Positions 25,879-35,239 of a stretch of DNA of 60,279 nucleotides are shown piece after piece. The position numbers were made by a program, and so were the translations under genes. Below the pieces are notes generated by a model, which did no database searches, was not told the DNA's origin, and saw only the letters and a program-made list of their open reading frames with translations. The stretch is from the NCBI GenBank assembly GCA_026415675.1, contig JAOAGQ010000057.1, forward strand, positions 1 through 60,279. Direction: 5' to 3'. Position 1 is the stretch's first letter, and each line of letters opens with the position of its first letter. This stretch comes from Syntrophorhabdaceae bacterium. Lineage in GTDB: Bacteria > Desulfobacterota > Syntrophorhabdia > Syntrophorhabdales > Syntrophorhabdaceae.

Positions 25879-28551
25879 ATGGGTGATATCAAAAGGATGC
25901 TTAACCCCGAATCGATTGCCTTGATAGGGGCAACAGAAAAGGAAGGTTCGGTAGGGGGCACGATTTTAAAGAATCTAATATCAGGGAACAAGAGGAGGAT
26001 TTTTCCGATAAATCCCAATCGAAAGACCGTTATGGGTCTTGAATGTTTCAAGAGTATATCCCACATAAAAGAACGTATAGACCTTGCCATCATATGTACC
26101 CCGGCAAAACTCGTTCCCGATGCCCTATCTGAGTGTGCAGAACTTGCCGTCGAAGGTGCGATCATCGTATCCGCAGGCTTTAAAGAGATAGGGGAAGAGG
26201 GTAAAAAACTGGAGGAACGTATTTCTGAGATCCAGAGGAATAAAGGGATAAGAATAATAGGCCCTAACTGTCTCGGTGTTATAAGACCCACCATAGGCCT
26301 AAACGCCACCTTTTTGAACAACAACCCCGAGGTCGGTAATATCGCATTCATATCCCAAAGCGGTGCCCTTGGAACCGCCATAGTTGATTGGGCTGTCAAT
26401 GCCCGGATAGGCTTCAGTATGTTCGCCTCTTTAGGGTCCATGATAGATGTTGATTTTGGAGATATGATAGATTTCCTCGGGGACGACCCTTATACAAGGA
26501 GTATCCTTATCTATATGGAGGGGGTCGGTAACGCAAGGAAGTTTATGAGTGCTGCAAGGGGTTTTGCAAGGAACAAACCTATTATTGTTTTAAAGCCAGG
26601 AAGATTTTCGGAGAGTGCAAAGGCAGCCCTATCCCACACTGGCTCCCTCGCTGGGGATGATCAAGTCTATGATGCTGCCTTTAAAAGGGTCGGTGTTGTG
26701 AGGATAAGGGAGGCTGCGGACCTCTTCAATACAGCGGCGGTTCTCGATTCCAAACATCTACCCCACGGCAGGAGACTTGCTATAGTTACCAATGCAGGAG
26801 GGGTTGGGGTGATGGCAACGGATGCACTGATTGAAATGGGAGGGGAACTCGCAAGGCTATCTCCTGCGACCATTGAAACCCTTGACCGTTCTCTACCCAC
26901 GTTCTGGAGCAGGGGGAATCCGGTAGATGTCTTGGGGGACGCAAGCACAGAACGTTATATCTCTGCAATAGAGGCATGCTTGAAGGATGAAAATGTAGAT
27001 GCCCTCCTTATTATATATACCCCTCAGGGCCAGGCCCACCCTGTGGAGCTTGCAAAGTCGATTGTTTCTATTGCCGCAAGCTCGGAGAAACCTGTAATAA
27101 CGACATTGATGGGGGGTAAGGCCATCGAAAAGGCGAAGACAACCCTCCTTCACAACAATGTACCCACCTATGATACCCCTGAAGAGGCGGTGAAGACATA
27201 CCTTTACATGTATAAATATAGCCGCAACCTTCAACTCTTATACGAAACACCGGCGGATCTCCCCGTTGACCAGGCCCCTCCTAAGAATAATCTGAAGGCC
27301 CTGATAAAAAGGGTGTTGAAGGAAGGTCGCAGTATCCTCACTGAGGTGGAATCGAAGAGGTTTCTCTCGGCATACGGAATTCCTACGACCCCGACCTACG
27401 TGGCGACAAATGTTGATACTGCCGTAGCCGTTGCCAACAAGATAGGCTATCCTGTTGTGATAAAGATACTTTCCCCCGTAATCACCCATAAGAGCGATAT
27501 AGGGGGCGTTGTGGTGAATATAAACTCCGACGATGCCTTAAAAAAGGCATACGGAAGGGTAATGGATGCGGTAAAGGAAAAGGTACCGGAGCTATTTTCT
27601 TCAGTACAGGGCGTGACCGTCCAGAAGCAGATAGAAAGGATCGACTATGAGTTGATCCTCGGATCAAAAAAAGATAGCGATTTTGGTTCGGTAATCGTTT
27701 TCGGTCTTGGCGGCATAGGCACAGAGATAATGAGAAAGGTATCAATCGGGTTACCTCCGATGAATCAGATTCTGGCGAGAAGACTGATTGAGGATTCAGG
27801 GATACTCCATATGTTAAAGGGGTATAGAGGTAAACCACCGGCGGATATGCGCCTTCTCGAGCAGGTTATTGTGAGTTTTTCCAATCTTATAGTCGATTTC
27901 CCAGAGATAGGGGAGATGGATATAAACCCCATAGGTATATCTGACGGCAGACCCTATGCCCTTGATGCGAGGATTGTCCTTGATCTCTCCAACATGGAGC
28001 GTACAACCCAGTACCCCCATCTTGTTATCACCCCTTATCCTACGAGGTATATTATGCCGTGGCGTCTTGCCGATGGAAGGGAGGTCACCTTAAGACCTAT
28101 TAGGCCTGAAGACGAACCCCTTGAATATGAACTTCTTACGTCCCTTTCGGAACAGCACATGAAAGAGAGGTTCTTCAAGGTGATCACAGAGTTCACCCAC
28201 GAAATGCTCGTCCGTTTCTGCAATATAGACTACGAAAGGGAGATAGCGATTGTTGCAGAGGCAAAAGAGGGGGAGAAGAGGAGGATTGCCGGGATAGGTA
28301 GGCTTGCCATGGAGGGGGATGGAAAAAACGGTGAATTCGCCCTTGTTGTCCATGAGGCTTACCAGAATAAAGGCTTGGGATATAAACTCCTCGATGTGAT
28401 AATAGGGATAGCCCAGGATAAGAACTTAAACAGCATATACGGTATCGTTCTTCCAGGAAATCCGATGATAGAAGCGAGCAAGAGGCTTGGTTTTGTAGAC
28501 CAGGAACTCCCTGAGGGCTTGGTAAGGCTTACCTTAAACCTAAACCCCTAA
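25879..28551 (+). CDS. ADP-forming acyl-CoA synthetase fused to GNAT acetyltransferase (Pat-like, intact copy)
   Basis: The 890-residue layout is CoA-binding domain (1-130), succinyl-CoA-ligase-like domain (about 145-450), ATP-grasp (about 490-700) and GNAT (about 728-890). It matches the protein acetyltransferase Pat/PatZ. The phosphohistidine site is present: His253 in SHTGSLAGDD. The ATP-grasp loop THKSDIGGVVVNI is intact. GNAT has VHEAYQNKGLGYKLLD, the acetyl-CoA loop. It may make ATP from an acyl-CoA, acetylate proteins, or both. Salmonella Pat has lost the catalytic His, so this copy differs from it. The start at ATG 25879 aligns with the paralogue at 31976; GTG 25867 is the other option. 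Confidence 0.82.
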   Translation: MGDIKRMLNPESIALIGATEKEGSVGGTILKNLISGNKRRIFPINPNRKTVMGLECFKSISHIKERIDLAIICTPAKLVPDALSECAELAVEGAIIVSAGFKEIGEEGKKLEERISEIQRNKGIRIIGPNCLGVIRPTIGLNATFLNNNPEVGNIAFISQSGALGTAIVDWAVNARIGFSMFASLGSMIDVDFGDMIDFLGDDPYTRSILIYMEGVGNARKFMSAARGFARNKPIIVLKPGRFSESAKAALSHTGSLAGDDQVYDAAFKRVGVVRIREAADLFNTAAVLDSKHLPHGRRLAIVTNAGGVGVMATDALIEMGGELARLSPATIETLDRSLPTFWSRGNPVDVLGDASTERYISAIEACLKDENVDALLIIYTPQGQAHPVELAKSIVSIAASSEKPVITTLMGGKAIEKAKTTLLHNNVPTYDTPEEAVKTYLYMYKYSRNLQLLYETPADLPVDQAPPKNNLKALIKRVLKEGRSILTEVESKRFLSAYGIPTTPTYVATNVDTAVAVANKIGYPVVIKILSPVITHKSDIGGVVVNINSDDALKKAYGRVMDAVKEKVPELFSSVQGVTVQKQIERIDYELILGSKKDSDFGSVIVFGLGGIGTEIMRKVSIGLPPMNQILARRLIEDSGILHMLKGYRGKPPADMRLLEQVIVSFSNLIVDFPEIGEMDINPIGISDGRPYALDARIVLDLSNMERTTQYPHLVITPYPTRYIMPWRLADGREVTLRPIRPEDEPLEYELLTSLSEQHMKERFFKVITEFTHEMLVRFCNIDYEREIAIVAEAKEGEKRRIAGIGRLAMEGDGKNGEFALVVHEAYQNKGLGYKLLDVIIGIAQDKNLNSIYGIVLPGNPMIEASKRLGFVDQELPEGLVRLTLNLNP

Positions 28552-28561
28552 GACAGGGGAG

Positions 28562-28597
28562 AAAAAAATGACCGACGGGGGGTTGCCGTCGGTCTTT
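28562..28597. terminator. bidirectional terminator
   Basis: Stem GACCGACGG (28570-28578) pairs with CCGTCGGTC (28586-28594). Seven A's precede it and TTT follows, between two convergent genes. It should work best for the minus-strand CoA ligase. Confidence 0.8.
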
Positions 28598-28633
28598 GTG
28601 TGGTTTATTGGAGGGGTTTATGGTGATGGATGG

Positions 28634-30196
28634 TTAGCGCAGTTTATACCTTTGGATCTTACCCGTTGCGGTCATGGGCATCTCTTTAATGAATTCTATT
28701 TTTCTCGGAAATTTATAGGGGGCGATACTCGATTTAACGTACATCTGGATCTCTCGGGCCAGTTCTTCTCCTGGTTTGTAGCCATTCTTTAGAACCACAT
28801 ATGCCTTCGGTTTTATAAGGTCGTTTTCGTCTTTATAAGGCACAACCGCGGCCTGAAATACGGCAGGATGGGAGAGGATCGCCTCCTCTACCTCGATTGG
28901 GGAGACCCATATGCCCCCTACTTTAAGCATATCGTCGTTCCGTCCGCAGTAATAATAATACCCTTCCTTATCCCTGTAGTATTTATCACCTGTGTTGAAC
29001 CATTCCCCGAGCATCGATGTCTTTGTCTTTTCATGGTGGCGCCAGTAATATGCGGCGATAGAATCCCCTTTTACGAGAAGGGTCCCTACCTCTCCATCGG
29101 GGAGATCTTTCCCTTCATCGTCCACGATCCTTGCGGAATAACCAGGAACTATCTTCCCACAACTGCCGGGTTTCACATCTCCTGGTCTATTTGAGATAAA
29201 GATATGGAGAAGTTCGGTCGAGCCAACACCGTCGAGGATCTCGATATTGAATCTCTTTTTCCATTCATAGAAGATCTCCTTAGGCAGCGCCTCCCCTGCC
29301 GATACACAGATCCTCAAAGAGGAAAGGTCGTATTTTTTTTCTACATTGTTTATCTGGAGTATGCTCGCATACAAGGTAGGGATACCGAAGAAGACGGTGG
29401 GGCGATAGGTCTCAATGGTCTCCATCACCTTGTCAGGCATAGGTCTGTCGGGCATCAACACGACAGAACCTCCAACGCCGAAAGGGTAGAAAAGACTGTT
29501 GCCGAGACCATAGGCAAAGAAGAACTTGGACGCAGAGAATACGATATCGTCGGCATTTAGACCAAGGACACCCTTCGCATAGTTATCGAGACAGGTGAAT
29601 ACATCGTGTTGTAAATGCACCGCCGCCTTTGGTACCCCTGTACTTCCTGAGGTATAATTCCAGAATGCCATATCATCCACCGTTGTGTATGCCACATCGA
29701 GTTCATCGGAACAACCATTTACCAGATCCCAAAAGGAGATATGGCCGTTTTTTGATTCGGGGTATACAACTATGTTGTTTTTAAGATAGAGAAATTTATC
29801 CTTCCACCGGTATAGTTCATCTTTGTAGGCTTCATGAAGAATCACGGTATTTGCCCTGCTGTTGTTTAAGAGGTATCTGAAGTCGTCAGCGGTATACATA
29901 TAGTTTATGGGAATGGGTATAGCCCCGATTTTAATCGCCCCGAAGAAACTCGCAACAGCTTCTGGGGAGTCGTTCATAACGAGCATCACCCTGTCCTCCA
30001 TGTGGACCCCGAGCATATGGAGGGCGTTTCCTACCCTGTTTATCATGCCCTGTAGTTTTTTATAGGTATAAACCTTGTCTTTGTAATAGATAGCGATTTT
30101 TTCCCCATGTCCCTGCCTTACTTTCTCGTCTATCAATTTATCGGTAATGTTGTAATACTGGGGAATGTATTTTTTGTACTTGTAATCCCTTTCCAT
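28634..30196 (-). CDS. benzoate-CoA ligase family protein (AMP-forming)
   Basis: The 520-residue acyl-adenylate enzyme activates a carboxylic acid to its CoA thioester. AMP motifs are WNYTSGSTGVPKAAVH, DGVGSTELLHIFISN and WFNTGDKYYRD. The GSTELLHIFISN form is that of benzoate/4-hydroxybenzoate CoA ligases (BadA/HbaA). The catalytic Lys is about 513 in PMTATGKIQR, which fits PxxxxGK, the site modified by Pat in Rhodopseudomonas ligases. ATG 30196 follows GGAGGAG by 7 bases. A sigma-54 promoter lies upstream, with its likely activator divergent. The exact acid is not known. Confidence 0.85.
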   Translation of the reverse strand: MERDYKYKKYIPQYYNITDKLIDEKVRQGHGEKIAIYYKDKVYTYKKLQGMINRVGNALHMLGVHMEDRVMLVMNDSPEAVASFFGAIKIGAIPIPINYMYTADDFRYLLNNSRANTVILHEAYKDELYRWKDKFLYLKNNIVVYPESKNGHISFWDLVNGCSDELDVAYTTVDDMAFWNYTSGSTGVPKAAVHLQHDVFTCLDNYAKGVLGLNADDIVFSASKFFFAYGLGNSLFYPFGVGGSVVLMPDRPMPDKVMETIETYRPTVFFGIPTLYASILQINNVEKKYDLSSLRICVSAGEALPKEIFYEWKKRFNIEILDGVGSTELLHIFISNRPGDVKPGSCGKIVPGYSARIVDDEGKDLPDGEVGTLLVKGDSIAAYYWRHHEKTKTSMLGEWFNTGDKYYRDKEGYYYYCGRNDDMLKVGGIWVSPIEVEEAILSHPAVFQAAVVPYKDENDLIKPKAYVVLKNGYKPGEELAREIQMYVKSSIAPYKFPRKIEFIKEMPMTATGKIQRYKLR

Positions 30197-30259
30197 CTGA
30201 AACTCCTCCTGAGTCAAATTTTATGCCTAACCTGGATTAGTTAGATTCGACATTGTTAT

Positions 30260-30276
30260 ATGCATATACCTTGCCA
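30260..30276 (-). promoter_or_regulatory. sigma-54 promoter of the CoA ligase gene
   Basis: On the minus strand, TGGCAA-N5-ATGCAT keeps the GG and GC at exact -24/-12 spacing and differs from TGGCAC-N5-TTGCA at two bases. RNA would start near 30251, about 55 bases before the ATG. Confidence 0.65.
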
Positions 30277-30338
30277 TAATAGAATAGACTTGTAATATCA
30301 AATTGTTCTGATAAATATGGGTTTACGGAAGGTATTTA

Positions 30339-30404
30339 CTGTTAAATATTTCAGAATAAACTGTTATATTTGACGACTGTGTGATATACTATCTAATATT
30401 TCAG
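30339..30404. promoter_or_regulatory. repeated enhancer-like sites for a sigma-54 activator
   Basis: CTGTTAAATATTTCAG (30339-30354) and CTATCTAATATTTCAG (30389-30404) match at 13 of 16 bases. A partial copy CTGTTATATTTGAC lies at 30361-30374. They are about 90-155 bases upstream of the predicted sigma-54 start on the minus strand, the usual place for enhancer sites. They also sit just before the divergent activator gene, so it could control itself. Confidence 0.5.
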
Positions 30405-30420
30405 TTTACCAAGGTGTGCT

Positions 30421-31974
30421 GTGAATAGAGGGATAGAGAACGAGTTTTTTAAAGAAGTGACCTTGAGGATATGCAGTAGCCTCGATATCGATAAGGCGTT
30501 ATGGAGATGCCTTCTCTATATAAAGGAGATAATTCCGGCCCAGGAATTGCTAATGACCGTATATGATGAATCTACAGGGGTTCTCGAGATCGTTGCTTCG
30601 GCGGATGAGGAGAAGGGTTATTTGAAATCGGAGAAGATTTCCATCCCCCTGGGATTAAGGGGACAACTGGAAGATGTGAGCAATTATCCCAGGGTGAGGG
30701 TAGCAAATAATATTTTTGCCGACCCAATAGTTGAGAGGATCGCAAAACATTCGGGATGGAAGGACTCTTCTGTAATCGTCGGGAGACTCATAATAGAAGG
30801 GAAGTTCGTCGGCTCATTCATCGTGAGGGCTGACAAAAACAACCAATACAATAAAGAGCACCTGAGGCTCTGGTCTCTCGTTAACGAACCCGCGGCAATG
30901 GCCCTCGCCAACAGCAGAAAGTACGGTGAGCTTTTGAGACTTAAAGAGCTCATAGCAGACGATAGCAGATATTTCCAGTACGAACTGAGGAAGGAGCTAA
31001 CGGAAGAGATCATAGGGATGGAAAGTGGATTAAGAGGGGTGATGGAACATGTGAGAAAGGTTGCCCAGTTGTCGAGCCCTGTTCTTCTCCTCGGAGAGAC
31101 CGGCACGGGGAAAGAGGTAATCGCAAATGCGATCCATAACCTATCATCGAGAAGTAATGGTCCTATGATCAAGGTGAACTGTGGCGCCATTCCCGATTCA
31201 TTGATAGACAGCGAACTGTTCGGCCATGAAAAGGGGGCATTTACCGGGGCCATATCCCAGAAGAGGGGAAGGTTTGAACGGGCGGATGGGGGTACTATCT
31301 TTCTGGATGAGGTTTCAGAACTTCCTCCCCATGCCCAGGTGAGACTTCTAAGGGTACTTCAGGAAAAGGAGATCGAAAGGGTAGGGGGAACCCAGACGAT
31401 AAAACTGGATATCAGGGTGATCTCAGCGACCCATAAAGACCTTTTTACCCTTGTAAAGGAAGGGCAGTTCAGAGAGGATCTTTACTATCGCTTAGGGGTC
31501 TACCCTATTAGGATACCCCCTTTAAGGGAGAGGAAGATGGATATCCCTGACCTTGTCCACTATTTTTTAAGAAAAAGGTGCAAAGATATGGGGTTAAGAA
31601 AGGTTCCGGAAGTTGGCGATGACACCATCAAAAGGCTCATGGAGTATGACTGGCCAGGAAATGTAAGGGAGGTGGGAAACGTGGTAGAGAGGGCTTTGAT
31701 ACAATCGGCCGGGGCAAGATACCTAAATTTCGACGGACTCATCACGATGGAAGAGAAGAAGCTCCCGATAAACGATACAAAAAATATAGAATACACAGAT
31801 ATCCTGTCCCTCGATGAAGTCCAGGCGAAGCATATAAGGCGTGTCCTTGAGATCACAGGGGGAAGGGTTGAAGGCAAAGACGGTGCTGCCCGGATCCTCA
31901 ACATCAATCCTGGAACCCTAAGGCACAGGATGAGAAAGCTCGGCATTCCATACGGTAGAAAAAAAGGGGGATAA
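30421..31974 (+). CDS. sigma-54-dependent activator with GAF domain
   Basis: The 517-residue protein has an N-terminal GAF-like sensor (about 10-165), an AAA+ sigma-54 domain (about 195-425) and a Fis-type helix-turn-helix (about 475-512). Walker A is GETGTGKE, the sigma-54 loop is GAFTGA and Walker B is GGTIFLDEVSE. It has no receiver domain, so it likely binds a small molecule, as aromatic-responsive activators do. It starts at GTG 30421 after AAGGTG. It is divergent from the CoA ligase with the sigma-54 promoter and is followed 1 base later by a Pat-like gene. Confidence 0.87.
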   Translation: MNRGIENEFFKEVTLRICSSLDIDKALWRCLLYIKEIIPAQELLMTVYDESTGVLEIVASADEEKGYLKSEKISIPLGLRGQLEDVSNYPRVRVANNIFADPIVERIAKHSGWKDSSVIVGRLIIEGKFVGSFIVRADKNNQYNKEHLRLWSLVNEPAAMALANSRKYGELLRLKELIADDSRYFQYELRKELTEEIIGMESGLRGVMEHVRKVAQLSSPVLLLGETGTGKEVIANAIHNLSSRSNGPMIKVNCGAIPDSLIDSELFGHEKGAFTGAISQKRGRFERADGGTIFLDEVSELPPHAQVRLLRVLQEKEIERVGGTQTIKLDIRVISATHKDLFTLVKEGQFREDLYYRLGVYPIRIPPLRERKMDIPDLVHYFLRKRCKDMGLRKVPEVGDDTIKRLMEYDWPGNVREVGNVVERALIQSAGARYLNFDGLITMEEKKLPINDTKNIEYTDILSLDEVQAKHIRRVLEITGGRVEGKDGAARILNINPGTLRHRMRKLGIPYGRKKGG

Positions 31975-31975
31975 T

Positions 31976-34624
31976 ATGGGAGATCTAACAAGGGTTTTTA
32001 ATCCAAGAACCATAGCGGTAATAGATGGGGATGGAAAAGATGGCTTGATAGGAAAAAGAATCATTGAAAATATCCGTCTAAAAAGCAGAATTAAGGTTTT
32101 TCCTGTCCGTATGGAGGGGGTTGGTGAGTCAGGATTGGAATCATTCAAAGACCTCTCGTCGATTAAAGACCATATAGACCTTGCCGTTCTCCTCGCCTCA
32201 TCAGGTCGTCTCCCCGATGTTTTAGAAGAATGCGGAAGGGCCGGGGTTGACGGTGTGCTCATCCCTGTATGGGGTAGTTCATTTAGCGAAGAGGATAGGA
32301 CAGAGATAGAAAGGGTTATCCTTGAGAAGAAGGGGAAATACGGTATAAGGATCATAGGGCCGTGTTCGGCAGGCCTCATAAGACCAAATACAGGTCTCGA
32401 TATCTCCCTTTTCTCAAAAAGCCCCGAGAAGGGTAAGGTTGCTTTTGTTTCTCAGGGAAGCGCCGTTGCCTCCGGTATTGTCGATTGGGCGGTAAATGCC
32501 CATATAGGTTTCAGTATGTTTATATCTCTTGGGTGGATGGTGGATGTAGATTTTGGTGATGTAATAGACTTTCTCGGGGACGACCACTATACAAGAAGTA
32601 TCATGCTGTACCTTGAAACCATAGGAAAGGCAAAAAAGTTTATGAGTGCAACAAGGGGTTTTGCGAGAAGTAAACCCATAGTGATCATAAAACCAAAATC
32701 CACAAAAAGAGAAGGGGAAGAGGGAGAAATACGTATTGTCGATGAAGAGAAAGTCTACGACACCGCTTTTATGAGGGTAGGGGCCATCAGGGTTAAGGCA
32801 TTTGCTGACCTTTTCAATTGTTCCGAGGTCCTCGATTCGAGATACCTGCCTAAAGGGATAAGGCTTGCGATTATCACAAACGCAGATGGTTTCGGTAAAA
32901 TGGCGGCGGATGTGATCTTCGAATCGGGATTTAATCTTGCGGAGTTTACCGAAAAGAGCAAAATGTCTTTAAAATCATTTCTCCCCTCAGGAGCAAATAT
33001 AGAAAATCCCTTGAACATCTACGAGGATGCCGATGGGGAAAGATACACAAATTGTGTTAAAACCTGTCTAAGTGACGGAAATGTGGACGGTGTCCTTGTG
33101 ATTTATGCCCCTCAGCCTATAGTTAAAACTTTCGGTTTAGCGGAGGCGTTGGTAGAAGTTGCAAGTAAGTCTCCAAAGCCCATAGTTACAGCGTGGATAG
33201 GGGGTGAGGAGGTGGAGAAGGAGCGGATGATTTTTAGAAAGAACAATATCCCCACTTACAATACCCCTGAGGAGGCGGCAAAGACCTATTTCTATATGTT
33301 CCGGTACCACAGGAACCTCACCCTTCTATACGAAACCCCATCAGAGCCTCCTATTCTCGAGGCCCCTTCTATAAACCACTTAAGGGTTATGCTGAAAAGG
33401 GCGATAAAATATGGCTTAAAAAGACTCCCCTTTGATACGACCCGAGAATTTTTAAGGGCTTACGGTATACCCGTTGTTTATCCGTATAAGGTAAAGGAGA
33501 TGGAAGGGGCGTTGAGGGTGAGCAGGAGGATCGGGTTTCCTGTTCTCTTAAAGAGCCCATCTACCCATCTCTCAGAGGGGTCTATTGATTCTGATACCGT
33601 GATTGTAGAAAAAGAGGATGTATTAAAAGAAAAATACCATGCTTTTGAAAATAGGGAGAGGTTAAATATAAAAGGGCAGGGCAACGACCCTGCCGTATTT
33701 GTACAAAAACATATATCAAAGATAGAGCAGGAGATGTTCCTCCGTTCAGAAAGACACAGGGATTTCGGAGCGGTGATCTATCTCGGTATGAGAGAAGGTA
33801 ACTCCGTAAAAATCTTATCAACGAGCCTGCCCCCTTTGAATCAGACGCTGGCGAGAAGGATGCTTGAGGAAGGGGAGATGGAAGGTGTTTTGAGGAGAAT
33901 GATGCTCCCCCAAACCCTGATAAAGAGGTTTGAAAGTGTTTTGATCTGCTTTTCGAACCTCATAGTAGATTTTCCTGAGGCTCTATCCATCCACATAGAC
34001 CCTCTTGTTATATGCGGGGAGGAGATATGGGCTACAGGGGGTGAGATCGAGATAGATCTCGTAAAGGTGGATGGTTATACCAACTACCCCCATCTTGTCA
34101 TCGCCCCCTATCCGACGAGGTATGTATCCCAGTGGAAGATGCTAGATGGTCAGGAGGTACTCATAAGACCGATAAGACCGGAAGATGAACCCCTTGAGAG
34201 GGAGATGCTGTCGACCCTATCGGAGAGGAGCATGAGGACGAGGTTTTTTTCAATCATAAAAGAGATCACCCATGAGATGCTTGTGAGATTCTGTAACATA
34301 GATTATGAGCGGGAGATGGCCCTGGTGGCCGAAATAAGAGAGGGGGAGAGGAAGAGGATTATAGGGATCAGTAGACTCATCCTCGATTCTGACTTAAAAA
34401 GGGGGGAGTTTGCCGTTCTTGTCCACGATGATTTTCACAGGAGGGGACTGGGGTATAAACTCGTGGATCTTCTCATTGGTTTTGCCCAGGAAAAGGGTCT
34501 TGAAGAGATATACGGGACTGTCTTAAAGGAGAACGATAACATGCTGAACCTTGCGAAAAAACTGGGATTTACCCTCGGAAATTACGAAGATGGGCTTGTT
34601 AAGGTAAATCTTCCAATAGGATGA
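31976..34624 (+). CDS. Pat-like acyl-CoA synthetase/GNAT fusion (degenerate synthetase copy)
   Basis: The 882-residue paralogue of the protein at 25879 aligns along its length (VDVDFGDVIDFLGDD in both). The phosphohistidine loop is gone: SHTGSLAG is replaced by a charged stretch KREGEEGEIRIVDEEK near residue 245. The ATP-grasp signature THKSDIGG is replaced by THLSEGSIDS, and NAGGVGVMA by NADGFGKMA. The GNAT domain (about 720-882) keeps VHDDFHRRGLGYKLVD. So it is likely a protein acetyltransferase with a dead, possibly ligand-sensing synthetase part, as in Salmonella Pat. It is co-transcribed with the sigma-54 activator. Confidence 0.8.
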   Translation: MGDLTRVFNPRTIAVIDGDGKDGLIGKRIIENIRLKSRIKVFPVRMEGVGESGLESFKDLSSIKDHIDLAVLLASSGRLPDVLEECGRAGVDGVLIPVWGSSFSEEDRTEIERVILEKKGKYGIRIIGPCSAGLIRPNTGLDISLFSKSPEKGKVAFVSQGSAVASGIVDWAVNAHIGFSMFISLGWMVDVDFGDVIDFLGDDHYTRSIMLYLETIGKAKKFMSATRGFARSKPIVIIKPKSTKREGEEGEIRIVDEEKVYDTAFMRVGAIRVKAFADLFNCSEVLDSRYLPKGIRLAIITNADGFGKMAADVIFESGFNLAEFTEKSKMSLKSFLPSGANIENPLNIYEDADGERYTNCVKTCLSDGNVDGVLVIYAPQPIVKTFGLAEALVEVASKSPKPIVTAWIGGEEVEKERMIFRKNNIPTYNTPEEAAKTYFYMFRYHRNLTLLYETPSEPPILEAPSINHLRVMLKRAIKYGLKRLPFDTTREFLRAYGIPVVYPYKVKEMEGALRVSRRIGFPVLLKSPSTHLSEGSIDSDTVIVEKEDVLKEKYHAFENRERLNIKGQGNDPAVFVQKHISKIEQEMFLRSERHRDFGAVIYLGMREGNSVKILSTSLPPLNQTLARRMLEEGEMEGVLRRMMLPQTLIKRFESVLICFSNLIVDFPEALSIHIDPLVICGEEIWATGGEIEIDLVKVDGYTNYPHLVIAPYPTRYVSQWKMLDGQEVLIRPIRPEDEPLEREMLSTLSERSMRTRFFSIIKEITHEMLVRFCNIDYEREMALVAEIREGERKRIIGISRLILDSDLKRGEFAVLVHDDFHRRGLGYKLVDLLIGFAQEKGLEEIYGTVLKENDNMLNLAKKLGFTLGNYEDGLVKVNLPIG

Positions 34625-34636
34625 GGTTTAAAATAC

Positions 34637-35233
34637 ATGGATATCTCCCTACTTAAAAGTCTTTACGAACTATGGAAACCTGTCTTTCCCCATCTATCCC
34701 TTTATATAAAGGAGGTTTATGGGAGAGGCGGGGGTGATATCATCGAGGTTGGTCCTTTCTGCGGCACCATATTTTCCCTTAAGGCATCGGGCACAGGGGA
34801 GACCCATACATTAGCTACATTCCCGAAGGGTATGGGGAGGTTTTTCAAGGATGAGATAGAAACTTTTGGTTTTGACGGTCGAATAAGGATTCTGGAGTGT
34901 GATGACGCTTTCTCCTGTTTTAAAGAGCATAAGTTTGACCTTATCATATATAGGGGGGCCCTCTTTTTTCCCGATTTTTTCAAAGTCGATTATAACGGTA
35001 TATTTAGAATGCTGAAAAAAGGAGGCGTTGCCCTTGTGGGAGGCGGCTTTGGGAAATATACCCCGGATGAAATATTGAAGGAGATTGGAAGGGCATCGAA
35101 AGAGTTAAACATTGCGGTGGGGAAGAAAGAGGTTGACCATAAGGAGCTTTTAAAACGGGTGATCCCCGAGGGGCTTCACAAACATATAGAGATATCTAAC
35201 GAAGGGGGTCTTTGGACGATCCTTAGAAGGTAA
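34637..35233 (+). CDS. SAM-dependent methyltransferase-like protein
   Basis: The 198-residue protein has a class I methyltransferase pattern: DIIEVGPFCGTIFSLKASG as the cofactor loop, an acidic strand end RIRILECDDAF, FDLIIYRGALFF, and MLKKGGVALVGGGFG. The glycine loop is unusual (GPFCGT), so methyl transfer is not certain. It is 12 bases after the degenerate Pat-like gene and probably in its transcript, convergent with the dehydrogenase 6 bases away. The substrate is unknown. Confidence 0.55.
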   Translation: MDISLLKSLYELWKPVFPHLSLYIKEVYGRGGGDIIEVGPFCGTIFSLKASGTGETHTLATFPKGMGRFFKDEIETFGFDGRIRILECDDAFSCFKEHKFDLIIYRGALFFPDFFKVDYNGIFRMLKKGGVALVGGGFGKYTPDEILKEIGRASKELNIAVGKKEVDHKELLKRVIPEGLHKHIEISNEGGLWTILRR

Positions 35234-35239
35234 TGTATT

